Below, piece after piece: positions 31,784 through 46,858 of a stretch of 64,000 bases of DNA. The stretch comes from Imbricaverruca yamaguchii (lineage: Eukaryota > Arthropoda > Thecostraca > Neoverrucidae): the NCBI GenBank assembly GCA_034440575.1, contig JAOTOL010001656.1, forward strand, positions 388,501 through 452,500, in the 5' to 3' direction. A model generated the notes under the pieces. That model was given only the letters and a program-made list of their open reading frames with translations, was not told the DNA's origin and made no database searches. Within the stretch, counting starts at the first letter, position 1. Every line of letters begins with the position of its first letter. Made by a program: the position numbers and the translations under genes.

Positions 31784-34259
31784 ACAGGGAGTCTGATAAC
31801 ATTGCTGATGTGGAGACTAATGAGTCTGAGCCATGTGGATTTGAATGCACATTCTAAATGGAGCCATTTTCACACATCACACAGAATTCTGCTGAACAAC
31901 GTTTATTCGAGATTGCTTCCAAGAACATTGACTCTACATTTGTATGTCTACACAACATACGCTGCAATCTGAGGAATGTCCATAATGCATCGTTTCTACT
32001 TGAGAAAGCTTCTATTAACACAATGTCAACAACGTGGGAATGATTCCATCGGAAGAAATCACGAACTTACTTGCAATTATTGATTGACTCGATTTACACA
32101 AGGACAATAATTGCAACAATTGCAACAATGGCATGGCATGATTGCTAACGTTTCACAAATGCACTGATAGGGTCACATGGCGCTGTAGGGACGATGATAA
32201 AAATGCAGTGACACGCCAAATTTTTATCCATAGAGCTAGTGATTGTAGTCACAAAGAGCGGGCAACATGCACTTGTATTGCCCTCCCCATCCATTCGTAC
32301 TCCTACAACATTACATGTGGTGCAGACCGGTGGATTTTCCATTATCTAGCTATGGATACTTCAGGAAAACATACTCTGGGCATACAAAGCCCGCTTACTA
32401 ACCTGGAGATGAAGCCTATCGACCTGCCAAAGTTTTCAAAGCGAATTTGGATGGCTGGCTGCGTTTCAGCGAAACATAATATGACATTTTCGATTGTTGC
32501 ACGACGCATGGAATGCCGTTCAACATTCCTTTCAGTAGTAGCAGGCTATTCTGTTGTGGTGTGAAGTACTTCCTCATATCTATCCACGCATGCATGCTTT
32601 TGATTGGAAATACAGCACACCGGTGCAAGCTATAATCTCGCAATTCGCTTTCTTTTGTCGAGTAAGGGATGCACTCTGATAGGTTTCGTACGCGAGGTGA
32701 GGAGCAAAATTTCCAGGTTGCAACCAAATGCAAATAACTTGGTTATGTGCTTTCTTAGATCTGCTAACCTCATCATACACGCCATTTTAATTTCCGGATA
32801 AAAGTTCGAATTCATAATGAAAGCAGAGAATGCATGTTTGCAAATTGAGGACGCACATGCATCCCGATGAGTATGGAAGGTACCAACAAACCCTTTAGTA
32901 GGTCATTTCCCCTCAGCGTTGATCGCATGTTCCATATTATTTGTAAACCACAAACCCCATCTAGAACAACAAAGAGCAATCCGGAAGATTAAGAAATTGT
33001 CTTTGCCCTTGTTTTGTTTCCTGGTAACAAATGCATGCATTGTAGCGTACATCTCCCACGGACAGCTCGCCGCGACCACCGGAAAGCGGCGCTGGCCTGC
33101 TCCCACCTCCGATTGTGATGGCTCATACACCCTTCGCGGTATACGTGTAATCTCTGGTGAAGAGCCGATGGCCGATGGACAAAGTCTCCTTCAATGTATT
33201 GAGTATGTGGGTTTGTCCCAACAGTTCGTTCAACGAGCTTTTGATTTAGTTTCAGTGGAATATCTCCTGATATTTGTGGTTTGCACCCATATTCCATTTA
33301 AATCAAATTGTAGAATACATGCACTTCCTTCCCAGATTCTTTTCCTGAAACATCAGCCACGTCATGTCGGTACACTGATTATTTGAAATCATGTAATTTC
33401 AGCATTTCGCTGTAATTATAGTTTATGCCTACCTTACTGCAGTTCTTGTTTCTGGATGACTGATATTTTATGTGTTCAAATGCTTTCCGACCATGTTCTT
33501 TCAATAATAGCACTCCAAGGTTATATATTAAATAATAGCACAAATTACGCCGCTTGTGTGACCTCTTCTCCAACATTTTGCCGATTGCGTGACCTTTTCC
33601 CTCAAATTACACTTCTTGCGTGGCATTTTCCCACAAAAGTCGTGCCGGTGTCATTTATTCATATGGATTGAGTACAAATTCAGCGACAGTTTAGCCGGCA
33701 TGAACTCCCGAGGGTATTTCGAACTGACGTCAGCCATTTGATGTCAAGCGTGGTGCGGCTTTGCAGGGTGCCGGTGTGCGTCGTGAGGCAAAATGCCGTC
33801 TTAGACGACGGCTTGTACAAACCTAAGTTACACTGGGATGCTTCGTTCGAGGCACAATCTCAACTAGTTTCGGTGCATGGCCTGATTTAGGCTGCGGATC
33901 CAGATTTGGGATGGGATCCAGACAGCGGTCAGGACGCGGGACGACAGACGAGGAATGTCGTGTGCATCCACAACGGTATCACTGTAGATAATTATCGTGG
34001 GACATGGGCAAGACGGTTCTCGCATGCTTTGCTCTATTTTCTGAGGTTACGTAAACGCAAAGGAAACACCAAATTATAGAGGATTGAAAATGTATTAAGG
34101 GGCATCGTGAGTAAGTCCATCGTGGAAATGGCACGTGCTAATGCCTTGTTACCAATGAAGTTGTCTGATAGATACCTGCAATTCTGGCAGTTCGAATTAT
34201 AAATACTACTATTTCTGCTACTACTAGTTCTATGCATATGTATATATGCATACACACAC
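31784..34259. other. Unassigned DNA, longest feature-poor stretch
   Basis: No exon, RNA gene or known repeat was recognised on either strand. Three weak approximately 34-base repeats (TTGTGTGACCT, TTGCGTGACCT, TTGCGTGGCAT) lie at 33550-33640. Confidence 0.4.
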
Positions 34260-34300
34260 ATTTATATATATATATATATATATATATGTTTGTATATATA
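34260..34300. repeat. TA microsatellite, left of Tigger
   Basis: A TATATA tract of about 40 bases directly abuts the left inverted repeat of the Tigger-like element. Confidence 0.9.
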
Positions 34301-37264
<2,964 letters not shown>

Positions 37265-37269
37265 CTCTG

Positions 37270-37390
37270 AAGCCCACATGTCCGCCACCAGTGGAAGCCG
37301 CTGGGTGTTAGTCGGAGAATATGGAAACACGCTTCTGAAGCCAACATAGCCGCCCCCAGTGGAAGCCGCTGGGTGTTAGTCGGAGAAAAA
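37270..37390. repeat. Diverged direct duplication
   Basis: GAAGCC-ACAT and CAGTGGAAGCCGCTGGGTGT, then TAGTCGGAGAA, occur twice (about 37270-37318 and 37338-37387), separated by 20 bases. The region begins a CpG-rich stretch. Confidence 0.85.
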
Positions 37391-37639
37391 CGATGCGGAA
37401 AAACTCCAGCGAGCTGGCGCCAGAATTTCGCTTGCGCAACCACTTGGCGTGCACACGAGCTGGCCATTGCCGCGCGAGTCTTGGCCACATATTTAGGTCA
37501 ACATGGTGGCCAGCGGCCTCGACGTCGGCTAGAGTGGCGGCCAATATGGCGGCCGTCGCTCCCGGCCGGCCGGGTCGATGCCCGATCGCGCAAAAACCGC
37601 ACCAAAAACGCCAACAAAAAGGCGCCAGAATCGAGGTCA

Positions 37640-38368
37640 CTCTCCACCCCGGGCCGCGTGGCGCGTCACAGCTAACAGAGGCAACGGCACGGCCCCGGGC
37701 CGCGTGGCGCGTCACAGCTAACAGAGGCGACGGCACGGCCCCGCCCGCGCGCACAGAACAGAGGCGCGTGGCGCGTCACAGCTAACAGAGGCGGCCGCCC
37801 CCCCCGGCGGACGGCACGGCCCCGGGCCGCGTGGCGCGTCACAGCTAACAGAGGCGACGGCACGGCCCCGGGCCGCGTGGCGCGTCACAGCTAACAGAGG
37901 CGACGGCACGGCCCCGGGCCGCGTGGCGCGTCACAGCTAACAGAGGCGGCGGCACGGCCCCGGGCCGCGTGGCGCGTCACAGCTAACAGAGGCAACGGCA
38001 CGGCCCCGGGCCGCGTGGCGCGTCACAGCTAACAGAGGCGACGGCACGGCCCCGGGCCGCGTGGCGCGTCACAGCTAACAGAGGCGACGGCACGGCCCCG
38101 GGCCGCGTGGCGCGTCACAGCTAACAGAGGCGACGGCACGGCCCCGGGCCGCGTGGCGCGTCACAGCTAACAGAGGCAGAGGCGCCCGTGGCGCGTCACA
38201 GCTAACAGAGGCGACGGCACGGCCCCGGGCCGCGTGGCGCGTCACAGCTAACAGAGGCAACGGCACGGCCCCGGGCCACGTGGCGCGTCACAGCTAACAG
38301 AGGCGACGGCACGGCCCCGGGCCGCGTGGCGCGTCACAGCTAACAGAGGCGACGGCACGGCCCCGGGC
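37640..38368. repeat. GC-rich minisatellite, 46-bp unit, about 15 copies
   Basis: Units read ACGGCACGGCCCCGGGCCGC, GTGGCGCGTCACAGCTAACA and GAGGCG. Each unit holds several CpGs and CCCGGG. Copies are near-identical, with short deletions at 37742-37800 and 38175-38195. The 3' edge fades into CCCGGGCTCTGCCC. Confidence 0.95.
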
Positions 38369-40381
38369 TCTGCCCGCCCACGGCCCTGCGCCAGCCAGTG
38401 CAGCATGTAACTACACCAAATGGGGACATGCATCCATGCATGGAGGCCACGCCTTCTGACGCCGGTGCACTCTCGTTACAAAGGAATCAGACATGCAGCG
38501 AAACCTGTCGGTGATGCGCTTCACAGGTAATGAAGTGCTTCAAAGAAAAAGGATCCATGCGGGCCCGCGCCCGAGTCCCCCTAAGCTTCGGTAACTGTCT
38601 AAGAAAGCTGCCTAAGAAAAAATCGCCAGATATAGTGTGTGTTCAGGTCTCTAGCCCATCACGAATGTTGTTCTTTTGACCATTGCGCTAAGTGGACACA
38701 CCAATATCGAGCCCTCATCCCCTATCCCCTATCCCCTATGGAGCCCCTAGAGTGAGCACTGATGAAGTTCAAAGATGTTATCATTTTAACAGAGTAACTT
38801 GTCCAGATACGTGCACATATACAACTGTTTTATCCTGGACATGGACAGGTGTGTGTAGAGCTGCGAAGGTCCAGTCTATTGCACCATATCGCCATAGTTT
38901 CCACACCCAGGAGCGAGCTGAAAGGGCGGGTGGCTTGTCCAGGGTGCCTGGTTCGTCAGGCAATGACTCGGTTTGAATCTGCTGCGGAAAATCTACATAT
39001 GCACAATATAAAATACTTATAGACAGAAGAAATCAGGTAGGACGAATGAGAGATCAGTTCCAGTTGGATCCATCTAACTAACGTTTGTCTGGACGTTCAA
39101 TTTATTGTTGCACTCGGTATGGTATGGTACTCCCACGATTGTGTTGCTTCCCAAATTATAATTTCTTAAATATAAATTGTCACTAATAGCGCTACTGACT
39201 TCTCCTGTAAAGGGCACAATATGCTGTTGGATATTGTGGATAATAAACAATGCTAAATATAACAAGCCGATATGGCTCGGAAGAAAACCGAGATGGTGCT
39301 TAAGAGTCCCCCGTGAACGTGAAAACTCCACCCAAGGTAATATGCGTTCGAAATGGAGAAAAAATTAGAATCCATCCGACTCGCAACTTCCGCTAAATTA
39401 TAGTCCCATGCTTCAGAGCCCCATCGGTAGCTCTGGTTCGCAAATTTAACTTTATCGCAAATCTGATCTTGTCGGGAAGCAGTGGTATTGGGAATTCCAT
39501 CACAGATCAGGTGATAACGGCAACAATATTGCACTAGGATCCGGGGTACTTGTGTTACATGTTGACCACAAACTTACGGGTTCTGGCGCTTATTAGGCGA
39601 TGTAAAATGTAATCCAGGGATTTTAGGTACGTCATGGTCTGTTCGACGCCCCGCCATTTTTAAAGAATTAACCGTCGTTGCCACTGGACATCATCTGGTT
39701 CAGGATTGGTGGAGACGTTCGGAAAAAAGCCAGCTCGGTGGACGTCGGCCTACCTGACAACATCGGCCACCAACGATTTTCTCTGCTGGTCCCGCCCATC
39801 GCCTGACGTCACGCGGAATCCATGACGTGTCGACCAATCGCGGCTGCCCACCGGCCCGGTGAAAAAATACAGTCTCTGGCAGGGTGGACGTGCGGCCAAT
39901 GGGCGTCCTGTCGCTGAGCGGTCCGGCCTCTGCGCCGAAGAGAGAAGCGCGCGATCAATACGGCAGGCCGAATGCGAAATGCGATGTTGGGAGCGGCAAG
40001 CGTTGTTGGGTCGGCTACAGAGGTCACAGCAATGCCAGCGGGGTAGCAGGAATCCTTATAAGGCTATGGGGGTGGCCAAGGGCGCACGTTTTACCGCATG
40101 CTGCTCAAGTACTAGAAAATGAACTGAGCAAAAACGTACAGCATGGGCAAGGTGTAAATTGGCTCATATGGCCACTAACTGGCTGCGCTAATGCGCACCT
40201 GTGGCGACAAGGTTTGCCATAACAATTCGCCGACAGAGATTTATATCGATCCAGGCAATGTGCAAGAAGGAAGAGCAGCATCAGAAGGCATTGGTGGGAA
40301 CGCCAGCAGTACACTTGCGGCTGTCTAAACATGCGCCGATAAAGCCAAATAGTGTGAGCATACGAATGCACCTGCATATTT
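38369..40381. other. Unassigned DNA
   Basis: No exon or repeat family was recognised. CCAAT (39833, 39895) and CCTTATAAGG (40054-40063) occur in a GC-rich part, but no coding exon follows. Confidence 0.35.
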
Positions 40382-41152
40382 AACGTCTGCGTCTGTGTGA
40401 TATAGAACACATTTTTCGTTTGCGCCTGTGTGGTATAGAACACATTTACCGTCTGCGCCTGTGTGGTATAGAGCACATTTACCGTCTGCGCCTGTGTGGT
40501 ATAGAGCACATTTACCGTCTGGCCTGTGTGGTATAGAGAATTTACCGTCTGCGCCTGTGTGGTATAGAACACATTTACCGTCTGCGCCTGTGTGGTATAG
40601 AACACATTTATCGTCTGCGCCTATGTGGTATAGAGCACATTTACCGTCTGCGCCTGTGTGGTATAGAACACATTTACCGTCTGCGCCTGTGTGGTATAGA
40701 GCACATTTACCGTCTGCGCCTGTGTGGTATAGAACACATTTACCGTCTGCGCCTGTGTGGTATAGAGCACATTTACCGTCTGCGCCTGTGTGGTATAGAA
40801 CACATTTACCGTCTGCGCCTGTGTGGTATGACACATTTACCGTCTGCGCCTGTGTGGTATAGACCACATTTACCGTCTGAACCTATTGGTATAGAGCACA
40901 TTTACCGTCTGCGCCTGTGTGGTATAGAGCACATTTACCGTCTGCGCCTGTGTGGTATAGAGCACATTTACCGTCTGCGCCTGTGTGGTATAGAGCACAT
41001 TTACCGTCTGCGCCTGTGTGGTATAGAGCACATTTACCGTCTGCGCCTGTGTGGTATAGAACACATTTATCGTCTGAACCTGTGTGGTATAGAGCACATT
41101 TACCGTCTGCGCCTGTGTGGTATAGAGCACATTTTCCATCTGCGCCTGTGTG
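40382..41152. repeat. Minisatellite, 33-bp unit, about 23 copies
   Basis: Units read GTGTGGTATAGAGCACATTT, then ACCGTCTGCGCCT. AGAAC and AGAGC variants alternate from about 40630 to 40800 (66-bp higher-order unit), while the 3' part has mainly AGAGC units. Two shortened units (about 40520 and 40825) interrupt it. Confidence 0.96.
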
Positions 41153-41714
41153 GTATACAACAGCTGTGCTTTGGGTTCCTCCCCTGCATGATTGATGATC
41201 CCGGGTGGTTCGGAGGGGTCTGGAACCTTGCTGGCTTGGCATCCTGCTAATATTAAGTGGTCACTTTCAACATTCAATCAGAACGTTTTCGGACCCGGAT
41301 CACCTAAATTGCGCCCATATAGCATAAGAGGAAATTCGCAGGCTAGGAATGGATGTACATGATTGTCAAGGTCGCTGCTGATTGGCCCTACATATCGCTC
41401 TATAAGGCCAGAACCCGCCATATGGCGCAACACGATTCATGATTCAACACGATTCATTCATTTCACACACAACTCAAAAACTCTTCCACCCTAAACTGAA
41501 ACCCTTCCACCGTTTCTCCATAGCATGGTACTATGCAATACGTGGAATATTGAGATGTGCTTTACAGGTATTCTCAGTGAGCCACTGTCTTTCACAATGG
41601 CTTTGGTTGGTACTCACTTTCGTTGGCCTCATTCAGCAGTTTTTCCTCTCGAGGAGTTAACAATTTGGATTTGAAATTTCCCATGGCGCTGGCTAAATCA
41701 AACGCGAACCGTTC
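41153..41714. other. Unassigned DNA
   Basis: Short reiterations of ACACGATTCAT (41430-41460) occur. No gene was recognised. Confidence 0.35.
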
Positions 41715-41948
41715 GACAATTCAGGGTCCGACTGCTCAAGGTCCGACAGTTCAAGGTCCGACAGTTCAAGGTCCGACAGTTCAAGGTCCGACTGTTCAAG
41801 GTCAGACAGTTCAAGATCCGACAGTTCAAGTTCCGACTGCTCAAGGTCCGACAGCGTAAGGTCAGACAGTTGAAGGTCCGACAGTTCAAGGTCAGACAGC
41901 TCAAGTTTCGACAGCTCAAGGTCCTACAGCTCAAGGTCTGGCAGTTCA
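41715..41948. repeat. Minisatellite, 15-bp unit, about 15 copies
   Basis: Unit CAGTTCAAGGTCCGA with substitutions (GCTC, GTCAGA, TTTCGA). In frame it encodes GPTVQ pentapeptides, a consequence of the 15-bp period. Confidence 0.95.
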
Positions 41949-42221
41949 AGGTCTCCAAATGGACATGCAGAATGGGTAGCAAGTCATTTCCCTTATGCTT
42001 TCGAATATTCTGCAAGTGTACCGCATAGCGACGTTGATACACTGGTGAACAGTGAACCGACCAGTGCCAGTCTTTCCCATAAAGCTCATGGTCCAGATCA
42101 AGAGTGAGATAATCTCAGAAATGGGACTACATACCCCTCTGCAGTGTTCCAGCCTACTCAGGACGCCCACTTTTCCAAAGCTCCTTGGATGTCGGGCACC
42201 TTAATTTCAAAGGGTCCGTAC

Positions 42222-42291
<70 letters not shown>
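42222..42291. repeat. TA microsatellite
   Basis: About 34 uninterrupted TA dinucleotides. A shorter TA run lies at 42797-42828. Confidence 0.97.
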
Positions 42292-42293
<2 letters not shown>

Positions 42294-43199
42294 TTCCTGT
42301 TCGACATTTTGGACCTCTTCATATTTGCTGTCTATATGCTTTATATTTGTTTGATATAATAGGGTCCGGTCACACTAAGTCCGGTCAACACGGATCATTG
42401 TTTGGTAACACCATGTCATGGTGTACTACTTCGGTGACTAAAACCAAATAAAACATTTAAATAAAAAGCCAAAAACCTCGACTCCACCCACAAGACGGCA
42501 GTGCATAATACGCATAATACGTGACCTGACCTAACGCCATCGACCTCGTCATATATTTGAAAGGAGAATGTCTATGCCATTCTTGTTTCATGTTCTGCAC
42601 GAAAAGTTTTCCCATTACTGCGATAAAAAGATAAGTTGACCTGACTTCAGTTTAATAACATTGCCCTTGATTATAATTACAAAATCAGAATTAACCAGGT
42701 TTGAACATATAGTGGGCGAAATCCGATGAGTTCTTGGTTGGGTGGTCTAGTACGTTGACACCTCACTCCCCAATTACATAAAAAATCAGCACACCTGTAT
42801 ATATATGTACATATATATATATATATACCCATATTCTTCCGGTTCAGGGAAATTTTTCCTCTGAACAGCAAGCAATATTCACCCCTCATGGTACTCCTGT
42901 TTTTAGTGACCATCACTACTCCTATTTGGTTCTTTATCCCTGTTTATCTCATAAGGAACTCTTCCAAATCCCAGGAGCATCCCATGCCTCGATGTCCTCA
43001 GTGATTTTATTATCCCCAGAAGCTAATATAGCATAATCCCTAACGTTACTTTTGATGTAAACTCAGCACCTCCTGGTATATTGAGGGCCGTACATTTCGT
43101 CTCAGGCAATATCCCCAGAAGCCCCTTGACTCGGTTAATTCCTCAACTGTTTGGGATATTTGCCAGCCGAGACGTCCCTTTCCGCGTTCAAGCGAGCCC
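42292..43199. other. Unassigned DNA
   Basis: Nothing was assigned. GTGACCTGACC (42521) and GTTGACCTGAC (42636) recall the interior of the piggyBac-like family, but no terminus is present. Confidence 0.3.
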
Positions 43200-43330
43200 T
43201 CTCTTGCCTTTGCCCCTTGCCAGCCCTCAGGGTGGACGTCGGCAGATTTTCGAGGCCCTTTGCACACCATGTGTTAGATGTATTTCATTTTCTTCTGGGT
43301 TATATCTCTACGTCTGCGCATTGAGGAGCT
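43200..43330 (+). repeat. Dispersed repeat, copy A
   Basis: Aligns with 57893-58015 through CTTGCCAGCCC, GGACGTC, TTTGCACACCA, TTAGATG, TTTTCTTC and ATATCT. No mobile-element hallmark was seen. Confidence 0.5.
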
Positions 43331-43974
43331 CCAGCGAGCTCCAGCAGCCGGTCGTCTGACAAGCCCCTCCGACTCGCCCGGGCAGGGGCAGCTGTCGCCT
43401 TCGCTCCTGTGGCCATGCCACTGCCCTTCAGGCCCACCCTCGTACGTCACAATTCAGCACACACTTTTTCTGGAGTATGCATTGCGTTATGCTTTGCCGG
43501 TAGTGCTTTATGATGTCCTTGGCGTGCTCTTGTTAGCATTAGCCATGGACTTCACCAGTTAGCAGGGGGCAGCCTGCTGGTGATGTGAAATTTAACACAC
43601 AAAACAAAAAGGTTCATGGCATCACACATAAAATTGGCTAAGCAGGTTAAATGTGACAAACCTCTGCATGGCGGTGAATCACGTTTGGATATTCGGAGAA
43701 GGAGCACTACCGTTCAACACATGTGCGTCCATGGGGAAGCTGACGACGGTGCCCGTGAGGCAGATGGAAATGGTGGTTACGCAGTGTGTTGACAGTACAG
43801 CTGTTGTGCCGGGACAGGTGTTTGCTGGCGGCGGCGACGACTGGGGCCGGGGGAGGGGTGATGAGGAGGGGAGGGGTGCCGAGACGGAGGGCAGACGTGC
43901 CCAACAGCTGCACACTCGGACGCCTTATGATGGTGATGACAGAGGCACATTGATGGTGATGACATTTCACTCAT
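43331..43974. other. Unassigned DNA
   Basis: No gene was recognised. A G-rich stretch (43840-43900) drives Gly/Arg-rich frames only. Confidence 0.35.
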
Positions 43975-44250
43975 CGTCACATTGTTACATTACTGCTGTG
44001 GAAGCATCCCCTCACGCAATCGTACTGACGCATCTGAAACTCATCTGACACTCATCTGAGACGTATCTGAGACTCATCTGACACCCATCTGAAACTCATC
44101 TGATACGCATTTGACACTCATCTGACACATTGTTGCAGTACTGCTGCGGGAGCATCCACTCATGCAATCGTACTGGCTCATCTAACACTCATCTGCACTC
44201 ATCTGACACTCATCTGACACTCATCTGCACTCATCTAACACTCATCTGAC
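43975..44250. repeat. 11-bp repeat inside a larger duplication
   Basis: CTCATCTGACA units recur about 15 times. The block, including TTACTGCTGTGGAAGCATCC, is itself duplicated about 150 bases later as GTACTGCTGCGGGAGCATCC. Confidence 0.85.
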
Positions 44251-45153
44251 AAAGTACAACTTGTGGTGACGGCGCAACATAATGAAACATCCTATAAACT
44301 TCCGTGATATTTAACGCCTTTCTATTTATACCGAAAGTGTGGCAGCCACGCTAAGCAGCTTCTGAGATTTGTGCGGCACCATGACTCGTGAAATGTGTAG
44401 ATGGTGTTGATATCGAGCCTAGGAATTATCCTGTACTGGCTGAGGTGCTTAGCAACGTGAAACAAAGCATGTGCGCACATCATACAACAGAACTATGAAT
44501 ACTGAAGGATAATCTCGGCTACTACTGGGTGCTTATGGCGTGGCTGTCAATGCACCCCTAAATCCCAGTATCAAACGATCAGAATCCAGAAAAATAATTT
44601 GACCGCCGAGACCTACACATAGGATATTTCTAGGTTCTACGTGAGGCATGAGGAATACTACGATAAACTAGCGCCCGGGTCCTGATTCCTTTGAGCTAGA
44701 TACATGAGCAGAACAATCCTGTTGATACGGGATCCGGGAACATCATTCGACAAAGTTAACGTATACATACAAATACATATCAAATATGCAACAAAAAGAG
44801 ACAAGAACTAACGTAGTTCGTTCGGTAGAAAACCAGTAGCTATTAATATAGCTCCTCTTTTTCCAACGCGTACGATTCGGAATTGTTCCCATATGAACTG
44901 AGAACGTAACGTATATTAGCTAGCAACGAATAAAAACACTGTGGCTCTTTGAAGTGGCCAAAATAGTTTGGCTCTTTGAAGTGGCCAAAATAGTTTCAAA
45001 CACATGTCCGTGTGCACTATCTGCTAACGAAACTTTTGGACCATCTCTGCTATTCCCCATAAATGTATCATGTGAGCTAAGTGCAATTTTAATTAATTAA
45101 CTTTTCAAAGAATGTCATATAGTGTCTCTTCCACTCTCTCAATTCGAAATTGT
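44251..45153. other. Unassigned DNA with a 27-bp direct repeat
   Basis: GGCTCTTTGAAGTGGCCAAA plus ATAGTTT occurs twice in tandem at about 44943-44996. Otherwise nothing was recognised. Confidence 0.45.
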
Positions 45154-45240
45154 TCGACACCACTCTCTCGCTCTCTGCCTCTCTCTCTCTCTCTCTCTAA
45201 CCCTTTCTTTCTCTCCGTCTCCCTTTCTTACTCCTTCTCC
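45154..45240. repeat. CT-rich low-complexity tract
   Basis: Includes about 10 CT dinucleotides at 45180-45199, within a longer pyrimidine-rich strand. Confidence 0.85.
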
Positions 45241-46698
45241 AGATTTTCCTTGCCTACCATACCATTGATTACCCAGATTACCGTTGATTCTCGCCCTTGT
45301 CCACTCTCTTTCCGTATTCCCATTATTTCTCACTTCATCTGTTTTCTCCTGATGCGCTTATCGTAAATGGTTGTGAGTGTTTGATAATTCGAAGACAAAA
45401 TACAATAACTAAGCACATTGGGATTGGTGGTAAAGCTATACAAGGTATTTCGCAATGTCACCTGGAAATTCACAGTCGATATAGACAGCTATTCGAATCA
45501 TTGCCTAAACATGTCATCGCTTTTCGCACATGGATCGCGTGGCCAGACAGTCGTAGCAACCGTGATTCATAAATTATGCAAGAGGCAGAAATGCAAAATG
45601 CAGGGGTAGCAAACGCAATATTGCAAAATGCAACGAGCGGAAGTTAAAAATATTGTTGGGGGACACTAAGCCAAATACAGGACTCATTCTGCCGATGCAT
45701 TTTCCAACTCCTTCATCACCAATGGGAAAGGAGGTTTCAGGAATTTTCAAGGGGAGATGGGAACTCATCATAAATATTGGGAAGATCTTTCATATTCCCT
45801 TCACAGCACACCGTCGAGACCGTTCGTTCCTTGCTGCATGGCTTTTCTACACCAGTGAGAGTCTGCAACGTGACGGAAAATCCGCCACGAAAAGCCGTCA
45901 CAGGCTGTGCGAACACATGTCCCCGCCTACTGAGCCTCACCCCATTAGTAGAGAAAACATTGCGGCCCCCTAGAAGCCGTGCGAATCCGTCCATGTTTTC
46001 CCGTCGCGACCCCTACCCCGTCCGTCTTCTGTCATATAAAAACCTATTAGTGAGATTGTAAAAGTTGTACAATTGCTACATCGCGCACCGTATTGTGACG
46101 TGTTGTCGGGCCAGGATGGCACCGATCATCTAGCGGGAAAGCAGCAGCGAGACAGCTCTCTCGCCGGCTGAGGAGGCCCCCAGCGAGCATCGGACCAAGC
46201 CTGGCTTTGGAACTTCAACTTAAGGGCATTGTCACCTTCAGTTTCCAGGCGGGGTCCAAACTCGAAGCCGAAATGCAATTTTCAAGTTAAAGAACTAAAG
46301 CTGTGGTGAAAAAGAAATCCCAGTGTGGCTCAGACCCAGCGACCGCAACGATGGTAATCCTCGCCCTGCAATGCCACCACGCTGAATCCATGGCGTAAAA
46401 AAAGGAACTTCTGAACTCTCTCTAGGCTGCACCGCAATACCGCTGTGTTTAGCGGGCTCGTCTACCCACCGGCAAAAAAATTTGCTACCATCTGGCGGTC
46501 CCGAGCGGAACCTAGTGCCGCCGGCGCCGAACCGAGCGGTCAGTGCCTGGGAAGACTGCCACCGCTGGCCAAGGTCATTCATTGGTCAGCTCAGACTGTC
46601 GATGCATCGGAGACCCACGTCGGATGCCAAGTCAAGTTGCAAAAGATATGCGATATATAGAATGTTGCACATCAGAAGCCTATGTAGAAAGAGAACAG
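45241..46698. other. Unassigned DNA
   Basis: Short AATGCAAAATGCA-like reiterations occur near 45590-45635. No exon or RNA gene was recognised. Confidence 0.35.
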
Positions 46699-46712
46699 GC
46701 ACCTTTCTAAGA

Positions 46713-46844
46713 GGGGCGGGGGTGGCGAGTGGTTAGGTGTCGGGCTATGGGTACCAAGGCCCGTCCAATCCCGCGCCCACCGGCGAAACAGGCGGCGCCA
46801 TTAGCCGGATTGTGCAAAAGGTGTCTGAACCAACCAATAAACAA
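46713..46844 (+). mobile_element. tRNA-derived SINE, internally deleted copy
   Basis: Perfect 14-bp target duplications GCACCTTTCTAAGA (46699-46712 and 46845-46858) flank it. It shares TGTCGGGCTATGGGTACCAA, CCACCGGCGAAA, GGCGGCGCCATTAGCCG and GAACCAACCAATAAACAA with the copy at 13251. Deletions remove the B box and shorten the A box, so it is probably not transcribed. Confidence 0.88.
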
Positions 46845-46858
46845 GCACCTTTCTAAGA

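Noticed and set aside
38714..38740. CCCCTAT reiteration as telomere-like repeat
   Set aside because: Only three to four units, and not a known telomere motif.
40054..40063. CCTTATAAGG, a CArG-box match
   Set aside because: Several such matches are expected by chance in 64 kb and no exon follows.
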